Origin: UBA1046 sp012511325
Lineage (GTDB): Bacteria; Bacillota; Clostridia; Saccharofermentanales; DTU023
DNA: 64,000 nucleotides
Direction: 5' to 3'
NCBI GenBank assembly: GCA_050951925.1
Contig: JBMNJZ010000001.1
Span: 186,001 to 250,000, forward strand
The stretch's first letter is position 1, and each line of letters starts with the position of its first letter. Below the pieces are notes generated by a model. The model was not told where the DNA came from. It saw only the letters and a program-made list of their open reading frames with translations, and searched no databases. This document shows positions 43,305 to 52,149 of the stretch, piece after piece. Both the position numbers and the translations under genes were made by a program.

Positions 43305-44192
43305 TTAATCTCTTTGCATCGATACTCTCTTCTTGTTAATGAAGAAGATTAATCCGCCTGCGGATAAGAGTATTAGCGCTAGCCATTGATAATGTCCGCT
43401 ACTCTCTCCTGTTTTCGGGTAGGTCTCCTTATTCTTGGAGGTCAGAGGGTTTATCCGCTTCTCCGAACCGGGTTTTTCCTGCCCGCATACACTACAGACC
43501 TCAATTGACTTCCCGGCTTTCGTATCGGTGGGTTTTACTTTGACCTTCCTCTCCCACTGGTGTTCCAAAGCAGCTATCGTTTCCTCCGAGCCAGGTTTTT
43601 CCTGCCCGCATATGCTACAGACCTCAATTGACGTCCCGGATTTCGTACAGGTGGGCGCGTCTTTGACCTTTCTCTCCCATTCGTGTTCCCCGTTAGGACT
43701 ATCCGGACAGTTCTTCGGTGTCGGCGACGGTGTCGGCGGCGAAGCGCTGTAAGGCTCCAGGCTTTCGATATTCTTGTCTTTGTCGAGCTTCACTTTGTAG
43801 AGATTTGACCAGGCGGAGTATACGTTCACTGAACCGGAATCGCCGTACTTTACCCCAATGTATACTGTCTTATTTGTCATGTCACGAGGATGTGAGCTGT
43901 CCGCAAAGTCTATACCCATGGTATTCATCGGACTGGAAACCTGCCCGCATAATGAGGTATCCGTCATATCCGCGGTAAACGATACCTCCCATTCTGAATA
44001 CCAGCCCGAGGGCGGCAGAGGAGTCCAACTCAGGGCCATGGTGCTCTGCCCTATGGTGCCCGAAACAGTGAGATGCGGTGGAGTCGGCGTCGACTCCGCA
44101 AGCACTTCGCCCGCCATGCCCGGCAGGGGTACTAATACCGACAATACAAGCACAAGCAACCAGGCAAGCATTCTTTTCTTTTTCATCATCAT
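43305..44192 (-). CDS. LPXTG-type surface protein with paired Cys repeats
   Basis: Secreted and sortase-anchored: signal peptide (KKKRMLAWLLVLVLSVLVPL), a fibronectin-III-like domain (about 35-145, TVSGTIGQSTMALSWTPLPP), a Pro/Ser linker, two ~40-residue repeats (HEWERKVKDAPTCTKSGTS / HQWERKVKVKPTDTKAGKS, each followed by IEVCS-CGQEKPGSE), then YPKTGE, a hydrophobic segment and a basic tail. The second repeat has lost the first Cys (PTCTK becomes PTDTK). The promoter carries the same paired direct repeats as those at 8.7 and 9.4 kb. Confidence 0.82.
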   Translation of the reverse strand: MMMKKKRMLAWLLVLVLSVLVPLPGMAGEVLAESTPTPPHLTVSGTIGQSTMALSWTPLPPSGWYSEWEVSFTADMTDTSLCGQVSSPMNTMGIDFADSSHPRDMTNKTVYIGVKYGDSGSVNVYSAWSNLYKVKLDKDKNIESLEPYSASPPTPSPTPKNCPDSPNGEHEWERKVKDAPTCTKSGTSIEVCSICGQEKPGSEETIAALEHQWERKVKVKPTDTKAGKSIEVCSVCGQEKPGSEKRINPLTSKNKETYPKTGESSGHYQWLALILLSAGGLIFFINKKRVSMQRD

Positions 44193-44305
44193 CTAAATCT
44201 CCTTGTCCTTTGTTCATTCCTTCAGCTAACAAGTGTTATTTTTGAAATAACTGTATCGTTATACTGTAGTGACGAGCAATCGCCCGTCTCTCAGAATTTG
44301 ATTTC

Positions 44306-44374
44306 ATCTTACGGTCATGGAACTGTTTAAACAATATACTGGTCGTATTCGGTCGTTTTTGGTCGTATTCGGTC
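44306..44374 (-). promoter_or_regulatory. Promoter with paired LytTR-like direct repeats (second LPXTG protein)
   Basis: On the minus strand ACCGAATACGACCA repeats start at 44374 and 44354 (20-bp pitch). TTGTTT (44334-44329) begins 20 bp after the second, and TAAGAT (44311-44306) follows a 17-bp spacer. The geometry is identical to that at 8679 and 9397. The surrounding 44193-44646 interval (454 bp) holds no supported gene. Confidence 0.7.
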
Positions 44375-44646
44375 ATAAAGAGCCTTGACTTTATGCTGCC
44401 GGACACACCAAAAAAGTAAACAAAACTGTGGAAACGCTGCTATCAAAACTGCGGACGGTTGTGAAATACTTGGCTTACGGACGTGCCTTTGCGGGGAATA
44501 CGGTATTAACCTAAACGATGTCATACAGGTGGTGTGCGGCGGACGATATGTGACAGTAAGAACAGCAAACAGCAAGCACATCATCAAATTTAGCTTGTGC
44601 CTAAGTCACAGCAATGCAGCGCAGTACCTCCGATAAAGCAACCTGA

Positions 44647-47600
44647 TTACAGCCTGGCCTCCTCGGCAGCTCTGTATTTCCTGATTTTCAGCCACTGAAT
44701 AATCACGGTAATGAGCAAAAGCAAAATCACAGAACCCAGCCCGATCACCCAAGCATAAGGGAAAGCGGTTTCTGCCTCCTCTTCAGATTTTTCGCTCAGA
44801 GTAAATTCCACTTTTTTCTGCACATCCAGTTTTACCGGCAACTCTTTTGTATAAGGCCTGCCTCTCTCGTCTTCATAATTGAGCAAAATAGTTCCGTCAT
44901 AAGCTTTGACTTCCTGTTCGGGTTTGATATAAACGCTAAGGGTACCCTTGCTGCTCTGGCCGGGCCCGACAGCTCCCACCAATGAGCTGATACCCTCGGA
45001 CAGACCGGGGATCTTCGTCCGGAGCAGAACATTGTTGATTGAGCCTTTGCCCAGATTCATAATATTCAACGAGAAATCCAATACTTCTCCCTGAATTATC
45101 CTATTCGTATATATCAGATCGTCATGCTCCAGGCGCAGCTCTTGCCCCAGCTCCAGATGGAAGGTCTGAGAGCCGTTGTACATATTCCCCTGAGGATCCT
45201 GATAGTCCCAGGAGAAATTCACCGCATGCAGACCCGGGACGGCAGTCTCCGAAATCTTGACCGGGAGCACCCATTCTTCTTCATTCCAGGCGGAAATGCC
45301 GGCAATATAATGTGAACTGCTGCCCAGCGGTATGACGGTATTATCTTCCGCCTGGCAAGTGATGGCGATATTCCTTGCTTTCAGTCCCGGCTGCATATTC
45401 TTCAGCCTAATGCGCAAAGTGACTTCGTCTCCGGGCAACAATTCTCCGCCACCCTCTTTTTCAACTTGAAAATCCTCGACCATAAGCCGGGGCGGAGCCT
45501 TGGTTTTCGCCTGGACATTTTTGCCGGGTGTCAGCAACAGAACCGGTAATAGCAGCAGGCCGGCAATAATTATAAATTCGCGGATATTCTGCACAATAGA
45601 TCGCTTCATAATTCGGCCGACTTTCCGATATGCCCCCAACGAGACTATTAATAATAAGATGGAGATAAAAGCCAGGGGCACAAGCAGCGGCCAGAGTGAG
45701 AATTCAGCTTCATATTGCTGATGGAGATAAATGAGCACTGCGGTGCCAAAAATCAGTCCCAATATAGTACCTGTCAGGAAGAAACCCAGTATCTGATAGA
45801 AAAATGACTTCCAGACCATATTCCTGGGCGCGCCGACCGCGCGAATGGTTCCGATCGCCCGTTTGCTGCTTCTGATTCGAGCAGAAATATTATTGCTGAT
45901 AATACTGCCGCAAATACTGGCCAAAACAACAAAGACGGCGGCAGCGGTAATCAAGGTCTGAACTAACTCTTTTCTGTATGCCTCTTTGCGCTGGCGCTGA
46001 TTAAAAAGGTATGAACCATGGACACGCCAACTCAGCTGTTCCAGGACAGTTTCGATATAAGATGCCGTTTCCTGACTAAGGCGCGGTTGCATATCTACCA
46101 AAATCTCTTTATAGCTACTGTCAAAACCCAGATTAACCATGCCCTCAAGGGTAGTTATAGCCGCAAGGTTTCCTAAAATGCGGTGTTTCCCGATATCGGA
46201 ATAGTCGCTGGAAAAGACCTCGGCGATCTCAACGCTTGTGGCCAGACTATCCACTTGGTCCGGTAATTTAACATCGGGCATAAAGGGGAATGCTTCATCT
46301 AATGCTTCATCAGTACATAACAAGCGCATTTCCAGAGAATCTCCTGCTCGGAAGTAATCATTCTCATAAATAGTTGTTTTACCTTGCTCCCGATCAGGAT
46401 TAGTTGGATATGCCGCTATACCATAAGAGACACCGCCGCCATCACCATAATATGTCACTTCCATAAGCGGAACATTGACAACGACCGAACGGCCGGCATC
46501 GATTGCTGCCAGATCTACCTGGCTCACAGCTTTGTAATCAAGAATTTCCCGGAGCGCATCCGAGGGCACGGCCAATAAAGTGAAAGGTACGAATTCTGTC
46601 TCAAACTCATACTTTTCCTTGATCCGATAATATAGGTCAGCATCAATATGTCCGCCATAACCATCGGGCCCCGGACTTATAAAGCCCAAAGGTCCCCAAC
46701 CGTCCATAATAAAATAAGGTGTGGCCTCTCTGATCTCAAGATTCAAATTAAGCTCTTTGACCCCCAGTACCTTGTCAACCCCAGGCAGTTTTCTGATCAG
46801 ACCCAGATCATTTTCCGAAAAAGCCGGTCGCTGATAAGTACAGTTAATGAATGGGGCAGGATAAAAACTGTGCCGCAAGATATAATCATTTTTGTATTCC
46901 TCTCCTTGGTTCATTTTGATCTGAAGCAAACCTCCCGCATACATAGCAATCGCCAGGCACAGAGCCAGGAAAAGGCTGATCCCAGGCAAGCGCGCACTAT
47001 AAAGCCTGGTATTCCTGGCTGCCAGCAGCCGGCCGGGAGAGAAATAACTCTTGCTGACCACTTTATGCCGCTTGAGCTTGCGCACCAGATCGATATTGCG
47101 TATCGCCTGCATCGGAGGGATCCGTGACACTTTGATCACCTGACCGATATTAGTCATAAATATCACAAGAAAACTAAAAGCTGCGATCCCCAGCAATAAC
47201 AGAGGATGAAAAAACAAGTTAAAGTTTGCCGGCAGATATCTACCCGCAAACTTGAGCATAAGCACTGCCAATAATATGGCCGGCGGAATAGTCAGAGTAG
47301 TTATGAACAATGTCTCTTTCATATGAAGAGCAACGATCTGCCTTCTGGTTGCGCCTACCGCTCGCATCATAGCGATCTGCCTGCTCTTGCTGTCCAGAAC
47401 AGAGCGCATACTATTGCGGGTACCAAAGACAGCTGCCAGGATAAAAGCGCAGGCTGAGATCACAATCAAATTAATTGGCATTACATGACCAAATCCCCAA
47501 TACATATCCAATATAGACACACCCACACTCATTGTATACATCTCGCGCTCGGAGCTGATATTTAGCCCTGTAAGACCAAACTTTTGTCTGATAGATTCGC

Positions 47601-48357
47601 TGGGCCATCCTTTTATTTCCGACAGAAACGATTTGTCGAGGCTGGAATAGATCACAAAAGCCGGGACTGTACCGGCTGCCAATGGTTCTGCCGCAGCTAC
47701 ATAAGCCAAAGGGATGCGCCCATACCCAATCTCGCCGGGATGTGTCAGACTATTCATGATGGATGCGTTTTTGTCTTTGACAATGCCTACAACCGCATAG
47801 GTTTTTTCTACAGGTTCCTGCGATGAAAACTTGTCCGTTCCGGTTAGAAAATACATAGGAACAATTATCTCGTCCCCTAACCCGGGACTTTTGCCAAGTG
47901 CACGCAAGGCCTCAACCTCTAAAGCGATTTCCCCCGCCGTTTCCGGCATGCGTCCGCTAAATAACTCAAGTTGCAGATACTCCTTTGCTCTGGCGTCGAG
48001 GCTGGCTACTGCATATGGACCATTATAGAAGCCAGACACATGCTCATCCGGCTGAACATAGCCGATAACTCTGGCCACTCCATAGTCAGTAACTATGCCG
48101 TCTCGGACAAATTCTTGAACTTCAGACTCCGCGGTATCAACAAAAATGAAATCCGCCTTGCTGAATATGGAATAGAAATATTCTTTAGCCGAACTGTAAA
48201 TGCTGCCTGCAAGTAAAGCCAGAGCTGCAATAAAAGTCACGGTCAGGATAATGCCTATAATCAGTGACAGATATTGGCTCTTACGGGTTTTGAGATTATT
48301 CTTCAGTATTTGGGAGATCTTCAAGTTGTAGTTGGGGTTCTTCTTCATCAGTATCAC
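44647..48357 (-). CDS. Very large FtsX/MacB-like ABC permease
   Basis: The protein has two FtsX units. The first has an N-terminal helix (about 29-52), a large outer domain and three helices (ending near 400, with RSVLDSKSRQIAMMRAVGATRRQ as cytoplasmic loop). The second has an outer domain (480-780) and helices near 790-900 (IRSSKRAIGTIRAVGAPR). Unusually, ~940-1190 then form two Ig-like (CARDB/NEW3-type) domains, with a final membrane helix (1198-1222). The GTG start overlaps the ATPase stop by 4 bp; an ATG at 48348 is possible. It exports or senses an unknown substrate together with the adjacent ATPase and two-component system. Confidence 0.85.
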   Translation of the reverse strand: MILMKKNPNYNLKISQILKNNLKTRKSQYLSLIIGIILTVTFIAALALLAGSIYSSAKEYFYSIFSKADFIFVDTAESEVQEFVRDGIVTDYGVARVIGYVQPDEHVSGFYNGPYAVASLDARAKEYLQLELFSGRMPETAGEIALEVEALRALGKSPGLGDEIIVPMYFLTGTDKFSSQEPVEKTYAVVGIVKDKNASIMNSLTHPGEIGYGRIPLAYVAAAEPLAAGTVPAFVIYSSLDKSFLSEIKGWPSESIRQKFGLTGLNISSEREMYTMSVGVSILDMYWGFGHVMPINLIVISACAFILAAVFGTRNSMRSVLDSKSRQIAMMRAVGATRRQIVALHMKETLFITTLTIPPAILLAVLMLKFAGRYLPANFNLFFHPLLLLGIAAFSFLVIFMTNIGQVIKVSRIPPMQAIRNIDLVRKLKRHKVVSKSYFSPGRLLAARNTRLYSARLPGISLFLALCLAIAMYAGGLLQIKMNQGEEYKNDYILRHSFYPAPFINCTYQRPAFSENDLGLIRKLPGVDKVLGVKELNLNLEIREATPYFIMDGWGPLGFISPGPDGYGGHIDADLYYRIKEKYEFETEFVPFTLLAVPSDALREILDYKAVSQVDLAAIDAGRSVVVNVPLMEVTYYGDGGGVSYGIAAYPTNPDREQGKTTIYENDYFRAGDSLEMRLLCTDEALDEAFPFMPDVKLPDQVDSLATSVEIAEVFSSDYSDIGKHRILGNLAAITTLEGMVNLGFDSSYKEILVDMQPRLSQETASYIETVLEQLSWRVHGSYLFNQRQRKEAYRKELVQTLITAAAVFVVLASICGSIISNNISARIRSSKRAIGTIRAVGAPRNMVWKSFFYQILGFFLTGTILGLIFGTAVLIYLHQQYEAEFSLWPLLVPLAFISILLLIVSLGAYRKVGRIMKRSIVQNIREFIIIAGLLLLPVLLLTPGKNVQAKTKAPPRLMVEDFQVEKEGGGELLPGDEVTLRIRLKNMQPGLKARNIAITCQAEDNTVIPLGSSSHYIAGISAWNEEEWVLPVKISETAVPGLHAVNFSWDYQDPQGNMYNGSQTFHLELGQELRLEHDDLIYTNRIIQGEVLDFSLNIMNLGKGSINNVLLRTKIPGLSEGISSLVGAVGPGQSSKGTLSVYIKPEQEVKAYDGTILLNYEDERGRPYTKELPVKLDVQKKVEFTLSEKSEEEAETAFPYAWVIGLGSVILLLLITVIIQWLKIRKYRAAEEARL

Positions 48358-49043
48358 CCCCCGACGGCTTCTTTGCTATCTCGCTGGATTCTGCCGTCCT
48401 CAAGTTGAATGATACGTTCCGCCTGCTCGGCGATATTGAGATCGTGAGTGACCAAAATCAGAGTTACGCCTAATTCGGTACTGGCATATTTCAATAAAGA
48501 CAACACCTCACGACCGCTATGAGCATCCAAATTTCCGGTAGGTTCATCGGCGAAGACAATCGCCGGTTTATTTATCAGCGCCCTGGCGATAGCTACTCTC
48601 TGTTGTTCGCCGCCGGAGAGAGCGCTGGGCAGATGGCTCAGGCGGTCTTCCAGGCCCAGAACATCAATAATCTTTTTCAGATAGTCATCCTCCGGCTTCT
48701 GCTTGTCCAGCATGACAGGCAGGAGCATATTTTCCAACGCCGTCAGCTCCTGTACCAGATTATAAGCCTGAAAGACAAAGCCGAATCTGCGCCGCCGCAA
48801 CACTGACAATTGGTCATCGGAGTAGTTGAATAAATCTTCCTGCTGATAAAATACCTGGCCCGAAGTCGGATATTCCAGGCCGCCCAGCATATGGATGAGT
48901 GTCGATTTTCCGGAGCCCGAAGCGCCGGTAATCGCGCAAAATTCCCCTCGCTCAAAGGCTGTTGAGATATTATCGATAGCCAGAACTTTAGTCTCTCCGG
49001 TTTGATACTCTTTTGTCAAAGTCTCACAACGCAAAATGGACAT
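48354..49043 (-). CDS. ABC transporter ATPase, MacB/LolD type
   Basis: A 229-residue ATPase with Walker A GASGSGKST (about 40-48), Q-loop, signature LSGGEQQRVAIARAL, Walker B VFADEPTGNLD and the H-loop THD. This class powers FtsX-type permeases by mechanotransmission. It is coupled to the permease by a 4-bp overlap (GTGA). TTACAT repeats upstream suggest control by the adjacent response regulator. Confidence 0.93.
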   Translation of the reverse strand: MSILRCETLTKEYQTGETKVLAIDNISTAFERGEFCAITGASGSGKSTLIHMLGGLEYPTSGQVFYQQEDLFNYSDDQLSVLRRRRFGFVFQAYNLVQELTALENMLLPVMLDKQKPEDDYLKKIIDVLGLEDRLSHLPSALSGGEQQRVAIARALINKPAIVFADEPTGNLDAHSGREVLSLLKYASTELGVTLILVTHDLNIAEQAERIIQLEDGRIQRDSKEAVGG

Positions 49044-49089
49044 ATAGCAATACCCCCTGCCGCATATATGTCCACTCTAATAGACCCAA

Positions 49090-49118
49090 CTTACATATGA
49101 ATGTAAATAGTCTTACAT
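49090..49118. promoter_or_regulatory. Candidate response-regulator operator
   Basis: CTTACAT occurs at 49090-49096 and 49112-49118 (22-bp pitch) with an inverted ATGTAAA at 49101-49107; TTACAT-ATGA-ATGTAA (49091-49106) is a perfect inverted repeat. It stands between the kinase gene's 3' end and the ABC genes, about 50 bp before the ATPase start. Confidence 0.5.
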
Positions 49119-49206
49119 TTTCGCAAGATAAGCAGCGCAAGCCACATGGGACGGCTAATATAAGCTGTGCCGACTTGTGCGCCGACCAGAAGCGGTGAGA
49201 ATACAG

Positions 49207-50127
49207 CTAATACGATCTGTATCCTACATGAATCGGCAGATAGAGAGAAATTCTCAGTCCCTCTTTGGTATTTTCCGCAAAGATACTGCCATGATGGCTT
49301 TCCACAATCGCTTTGGTAATGGCCAGCCCCAGACCGCTCTTTTTTGTATCCGCTGTAGCATCCGAACGGCTGAAGCGGTCAAATAACTCAGACACATCAA
49401 AGGTATCGACGCCACCGCCATAATCTTCAAACACCAGATGCGCCAGCGACGTCGATTGACTGAGGCTGACCAGAATCTCCGATTTCTCCGCCTTTTGCTC
49501 ACAGGAATTTTTGAGAATATTGTGGAAAGCCTCCTGCATCCAGAACGGATCCAGACGCAAACGCAAGTCTCCCTGAATGACCAGCCGATATTCCGGGTAC
49601 ATCGGCAGCAGTTCATGCCATTGCTCTTCAATCAGCTTCCTAACATCGACTTCAACATAATTGAGCTCATAAGCTCCGGCCCTGAGTTTTTCCAAACGCA
49701 GCAGCTGATAGACCAGCTTCTCCATACGCTCAATCAGCAGTATCATTTTACTGCTGTAGTCAGCAGCAGAAGCGCCATCGGTAGCGGCAGCGGCCAGATC
49801 AGAATACAGTCGCAAGGAAGCCAGCGGTGTCTTCAGCTGATGTGAAATATCGGCGATAAAATGATGGTTGCGCCGGCGCTCTTTCTGCAGGCGGCTTCTG
49901 CTGAGGATAATCTCCTCCTGCAGCCTGGCAATGCAATTGTGCAGTTTGGCGCCTTCGTCGTCATTTAATGAAAAATTGGTCTGTATCGGCTCCGCCAAAA
50001 ACTGCTCAACATAGCTGGCCAGCTGTTCGTGCAGCCGGCACAATTTGCGGTGCCTGCAGCGCTCCCGCAGGAATAGAAACAAAAAAGTCGCCCCCAGGAT
50101 CAGAGCTATGCCCAATGCCCATTCCAT
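49207..50127 (-). CDS. Sensor histidine kinase
   Basis: One N-terminal membrane helix (about 3-20) and no extracellular sensor, then the HisKA box FIADISHQLKTPLASLR with H96, N-box HNILKNSCEQ, G1 EDYGGGV and G2 KKSGLGLAI. Kinases of this compact kind usually sense through an ABC transporter partner. The ATG directly follows the response-regulator stop. Confidence 0.92.
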   Translation of the reverse strand: MEWALGIALILGATFLFLFLRERCRHRKLCRLHEQLASYVEQFLAEPIQTNFSLNDDEGAKLHNCIARLQEEIILSRSRLQKERRRNHHFIADISHQLKTPLASLRLYSDLAAAATDGASAADYSSKMILLIERMEKLVYQLLRLEKLRAGAYELNYVEVDVRKLIEEQWHELLPMYPEYRLVIQGDLRLRLDPFWMQEAFHNILKNSCEQKAEKSEILVSLSQSTSLAHLVFEDYGGGVDTFDVSELFDRFSRSDATADTKKSGLGLAITKAIVESHHGSIFAENTKEGLRISLYLPIHVGYRSY

Positions 50128-50793
50128 TCAGATACCCCGCCAGCGATAACCGATGCCGCGCACGGTCTCTATGGACTCGCGGCCGATCTTATCCCGGAGC
50201 CTGGAAATATGGACGGACAGGGTATTGTCATCGATAAACTGACCCTCATGATCCCAGATAGATGCCAGCAGCTGTTCGCGGGTCAGAATCTGGCCCCTGT
50301 TTTGCAGAAATTTCTCCAGCAGAGCGAATTCCGTCGGCGTCAACTGCACACATTTGCCGGCCACGGAATATTGCAAACGCGAATAAATTAAACCCTCCCG
50401 GGTTGCAACCTGATACATGCTCCCCGCCCTGCGGAGCAAGGCCTTGATACGGGACAGCAGCTCCAGCGCCCGAAAAGGCTTGCACAGATAGTCGTCGCCA
50501 CCGGCATTCAGCCCCCGCACCAGCTCGTATTCCTCATCCCGGGCTGTCAGAAACAGCACCGGCAATTCATAGCCCTGCTCCCTGATCTCCTGGCAAAAGG
50601 CAAAGCCGTTCCCATCCGGCAGCCCGACATCAAGTATGACCAGATGAGGATCCCCCTCCGCCAAGCCAAGGCGCGCCTCACTGAGGCTGCCGGCCAGCAG
50701 AACCTCATAATCCTCTCTGGTCAGTAAATCCCGCAAGCCGTCCTGCAAAAAGACATCGTCTTCTACTATTAACAGTCTGGTCTTCCCGCTCAT
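50128..50793 (-). CDS. OmpR/PhoB-family response regulator
   Basis: A receiver domain (1-120) with acidic pocket E11-D12-D13, phospho-acceptor D55 in VILDVGLPDG, T-loop LFLTAR and KPF lysine, followed by a winged-helix Trans_reg_C domain (130-221) ending in SIETVRGIGYRWRGI. It is first in the unit with its kinase, and it probably controls the ABC genes downstream. Confidence 0.93.
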   Translation of the reverse strand: MSGKTRLLIVEDDVFLQDGLRDLLTREDYEVLLAGSLSEARLGLAEGDPHLVILDVGLPDGNGFAFCQEIREQGYELPVLFLTARDEEYELVRGLNAGGDDYLCKPFRALELLSRIKALLRRAGSMYQVATREGLIYSRLQYSVAGKCVQLTPTEFALLEKFLQNRGQILTREQLLASIWDHEGQFIDDNTLSVHISRLRDKIGRESIETVRGIGYRWRGI

Positions 50794-50997
50794 AGGTTTT
50801 GCCTTTATCTTGCCGTCGCCTTGCTTTTTCTATCTTTCACACTCTCAGCACCATTATAGCGGACAATCCGCCTCAATATATGTACAAGCTATCTGATGAA
50901 CTGCACCAAGTAGAAAAATATTCACGTGTCCATCAATAAAAATATTATTATAAAAACCGCATTTCATGTCTATCGGACACTTGGCAAGTACATACGG

Positions 50998-51054
50998 CCG
51001 AATACAATTCTAAAATATGACCGAATATAAATGCAGAATATAACCGAATATAAA
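50998..51054 (+). repeat. Three CCGAATA repeats at 23-bp pitch
   Basis: CCGAATAYAA occurs at 50998, 51021 and 51044, exactly 23 bp apart. The half site resembles the ACCGAATACGAC repeats of the shared promoters, but the pitch differs and no good -10 follows. The interval 50794-51260 (467 bp) otherwise shows no gene. Confidence 0.4.
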
Positions 51055-51260
51055 TTGAAAAAGGGATGCATTAGAAGCGGAAGATGCAAAAGCCCCAGGT
51101 GTTTTAGTAGTTCTCTGCGGTGTATGCAACTTTGCCTACCAACGGAAAGATGGTATCTATGTTGTACCCATTACTGCACTGAGACCATAAGTCAATTGGT
51201 GTTTTCCCTTGACAGATAATGCCTTAAAAGTTATTATTATGATGTAAATGGAGGTGTAGT

Positions 51261-51623
51261 TTGTTCGAAGTAGTATTTTACAAGGATAAAAATGGCAAAG
51301 AACCTGTATTGGACTACCTTCGAAGTCTGAACGAAAGAAGTGATAAGGATAGTAGGGTCAAGCTGAACAAGATCAGGGATTATATTAAAGTGCTTCAACT
51401 CCATGGAACTAAGGCAGGTGAACCTTACATGAAACATCTTGAAGGAGAGATTTGGGAGTTAAGGCCGCTGAGGGATCGGATTTTATTTGCAGCATGGTCA
51501 AGAGGTCAATTTGTCTTATTGCATTGTTTTATGAAAAAGACACAAAAAACTCCAAAACGTGAAATTGAGCACGCTAAACGCTATTTACAAGACTTTGCAG
51601 AAAGGAGTCATGAGTATGAGTAA
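51261..51623 (+). CDS. RelE/HigB-like toxin (Gp49-like)
   Basis: A 120-residue protein of the phage-derived Gp49-like/HigB group: VVFYKDKNGKEPVLDYLRSL, then HGTKAGEPYMKHLEGEIWELRPLRDRILFAAW and HCFMKKTQKTPKREIEHAKR. These toxins cut mRNA on the ribosome. The start is TTG at 51261 with GGAGG 7 bp upstream; the gene overlaps its antitoxin partner. Toxin-first order is typical of higBA. Confidence 0.88.
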   Translation: MFEVVFYKDKNGKEPVLDYLRSLNERSDKDSRVKLNKIRDYIKVLQLHGTKAGEPYMKHLEGEIWELRPLRDRILFAAWSRGQFVLLHCFMKKTQKTPKREIEHAKRYLQDFAERSHEYE

Positions 51624-51903
51624 CACGAAGATGAAGTTAACTCGCTGGGAGGACGTCGAACGCGAGATTTACACGGATGAAGAGATTCGCGAAGGTGACC
51701 TGAGGGTGGCCTTGATTAGTGAGTTGATTGAAGCCAGAAAAAATAAAGGAATTAGTCAAAAGAAACTCGAAGAACTAAGCGGAGTTAGCCAGCCGGTTAT
51801 TGCACGCTTGGAAACGGGAAAGACAAGTCCTCAAATCGATACAGTATTAAAGATTCTGGCTCCTCTGGGGAAAACGCTAAAGGTTGTATCAATTGATCCT
51901 TAA
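51616..51903 (+). CDS. XRE-family antitoxin (HigA-like)
   Basis: The partner antitoxin: an N-terminal acidic segment (TRWEDVEREIYTDEEI...) and an XRE helix-turn-helix (ARKNKGISQKKLEELSGVSQ, then PVIARLETGKTSPQIDT). I use the ATG at 51616, 9 bp after AAAGGAG; another ATG at 51610 is only 3 bp from that site. It overlaps the toxin by 8 bp and is followed by an intrinsic terminator. Confidence 0.87.
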   Translation: MSNTKMKLTRWEDVEREIYTDEEIREGDLRVALISELIEARKNKGISQKKLEELSGVSQPVIARLETGKTSPQIDTVLKILAPLGKTLKVVSIDP

Positions 51904-51967
51904 GAAGATTTCATTGGTAGTTTCAACATTTGCTTATATAAACATCTTAATATTCTACAAAGCAGCA

Positions 51968-52010
51968 GGGCGTCCCATACACTTACATAAGTGTTTTGGG
52001 ACACCCCCTT
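51968..52010 (+). terminator. Terminator of the toxin-antitoxin pair
   Basis: GTCCCA (51972-51977) pairs with TGGGAC (51997-52002) and ACACTT (51979-51984) with AAGTGT (51989-51994), giving a long stem extended by GGG/CCC, then CCTTCTTTG. Confidence 0.65.
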
Positions 52011-52149
52011 CTTTGTTTGTGACGAAGGCTGCTCCGGTTAGTCTTGAGCGCCTTCGTTTGATTCTGTTGGTTCCGCGGGCACGGTTACAGCAGCTCCAAC
52101 TGCAGAGTCAGCAACGCCACGGGGATACGAAACCAACTTAGGAGTTTGC

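Noticed and set aside
44385..44636. 83-codon plus-strand frame upstream of the second LPXTG promoter
   Set aside because: No clear ribosome site, no family resemblance, high Cys content typical of non-coding translation.
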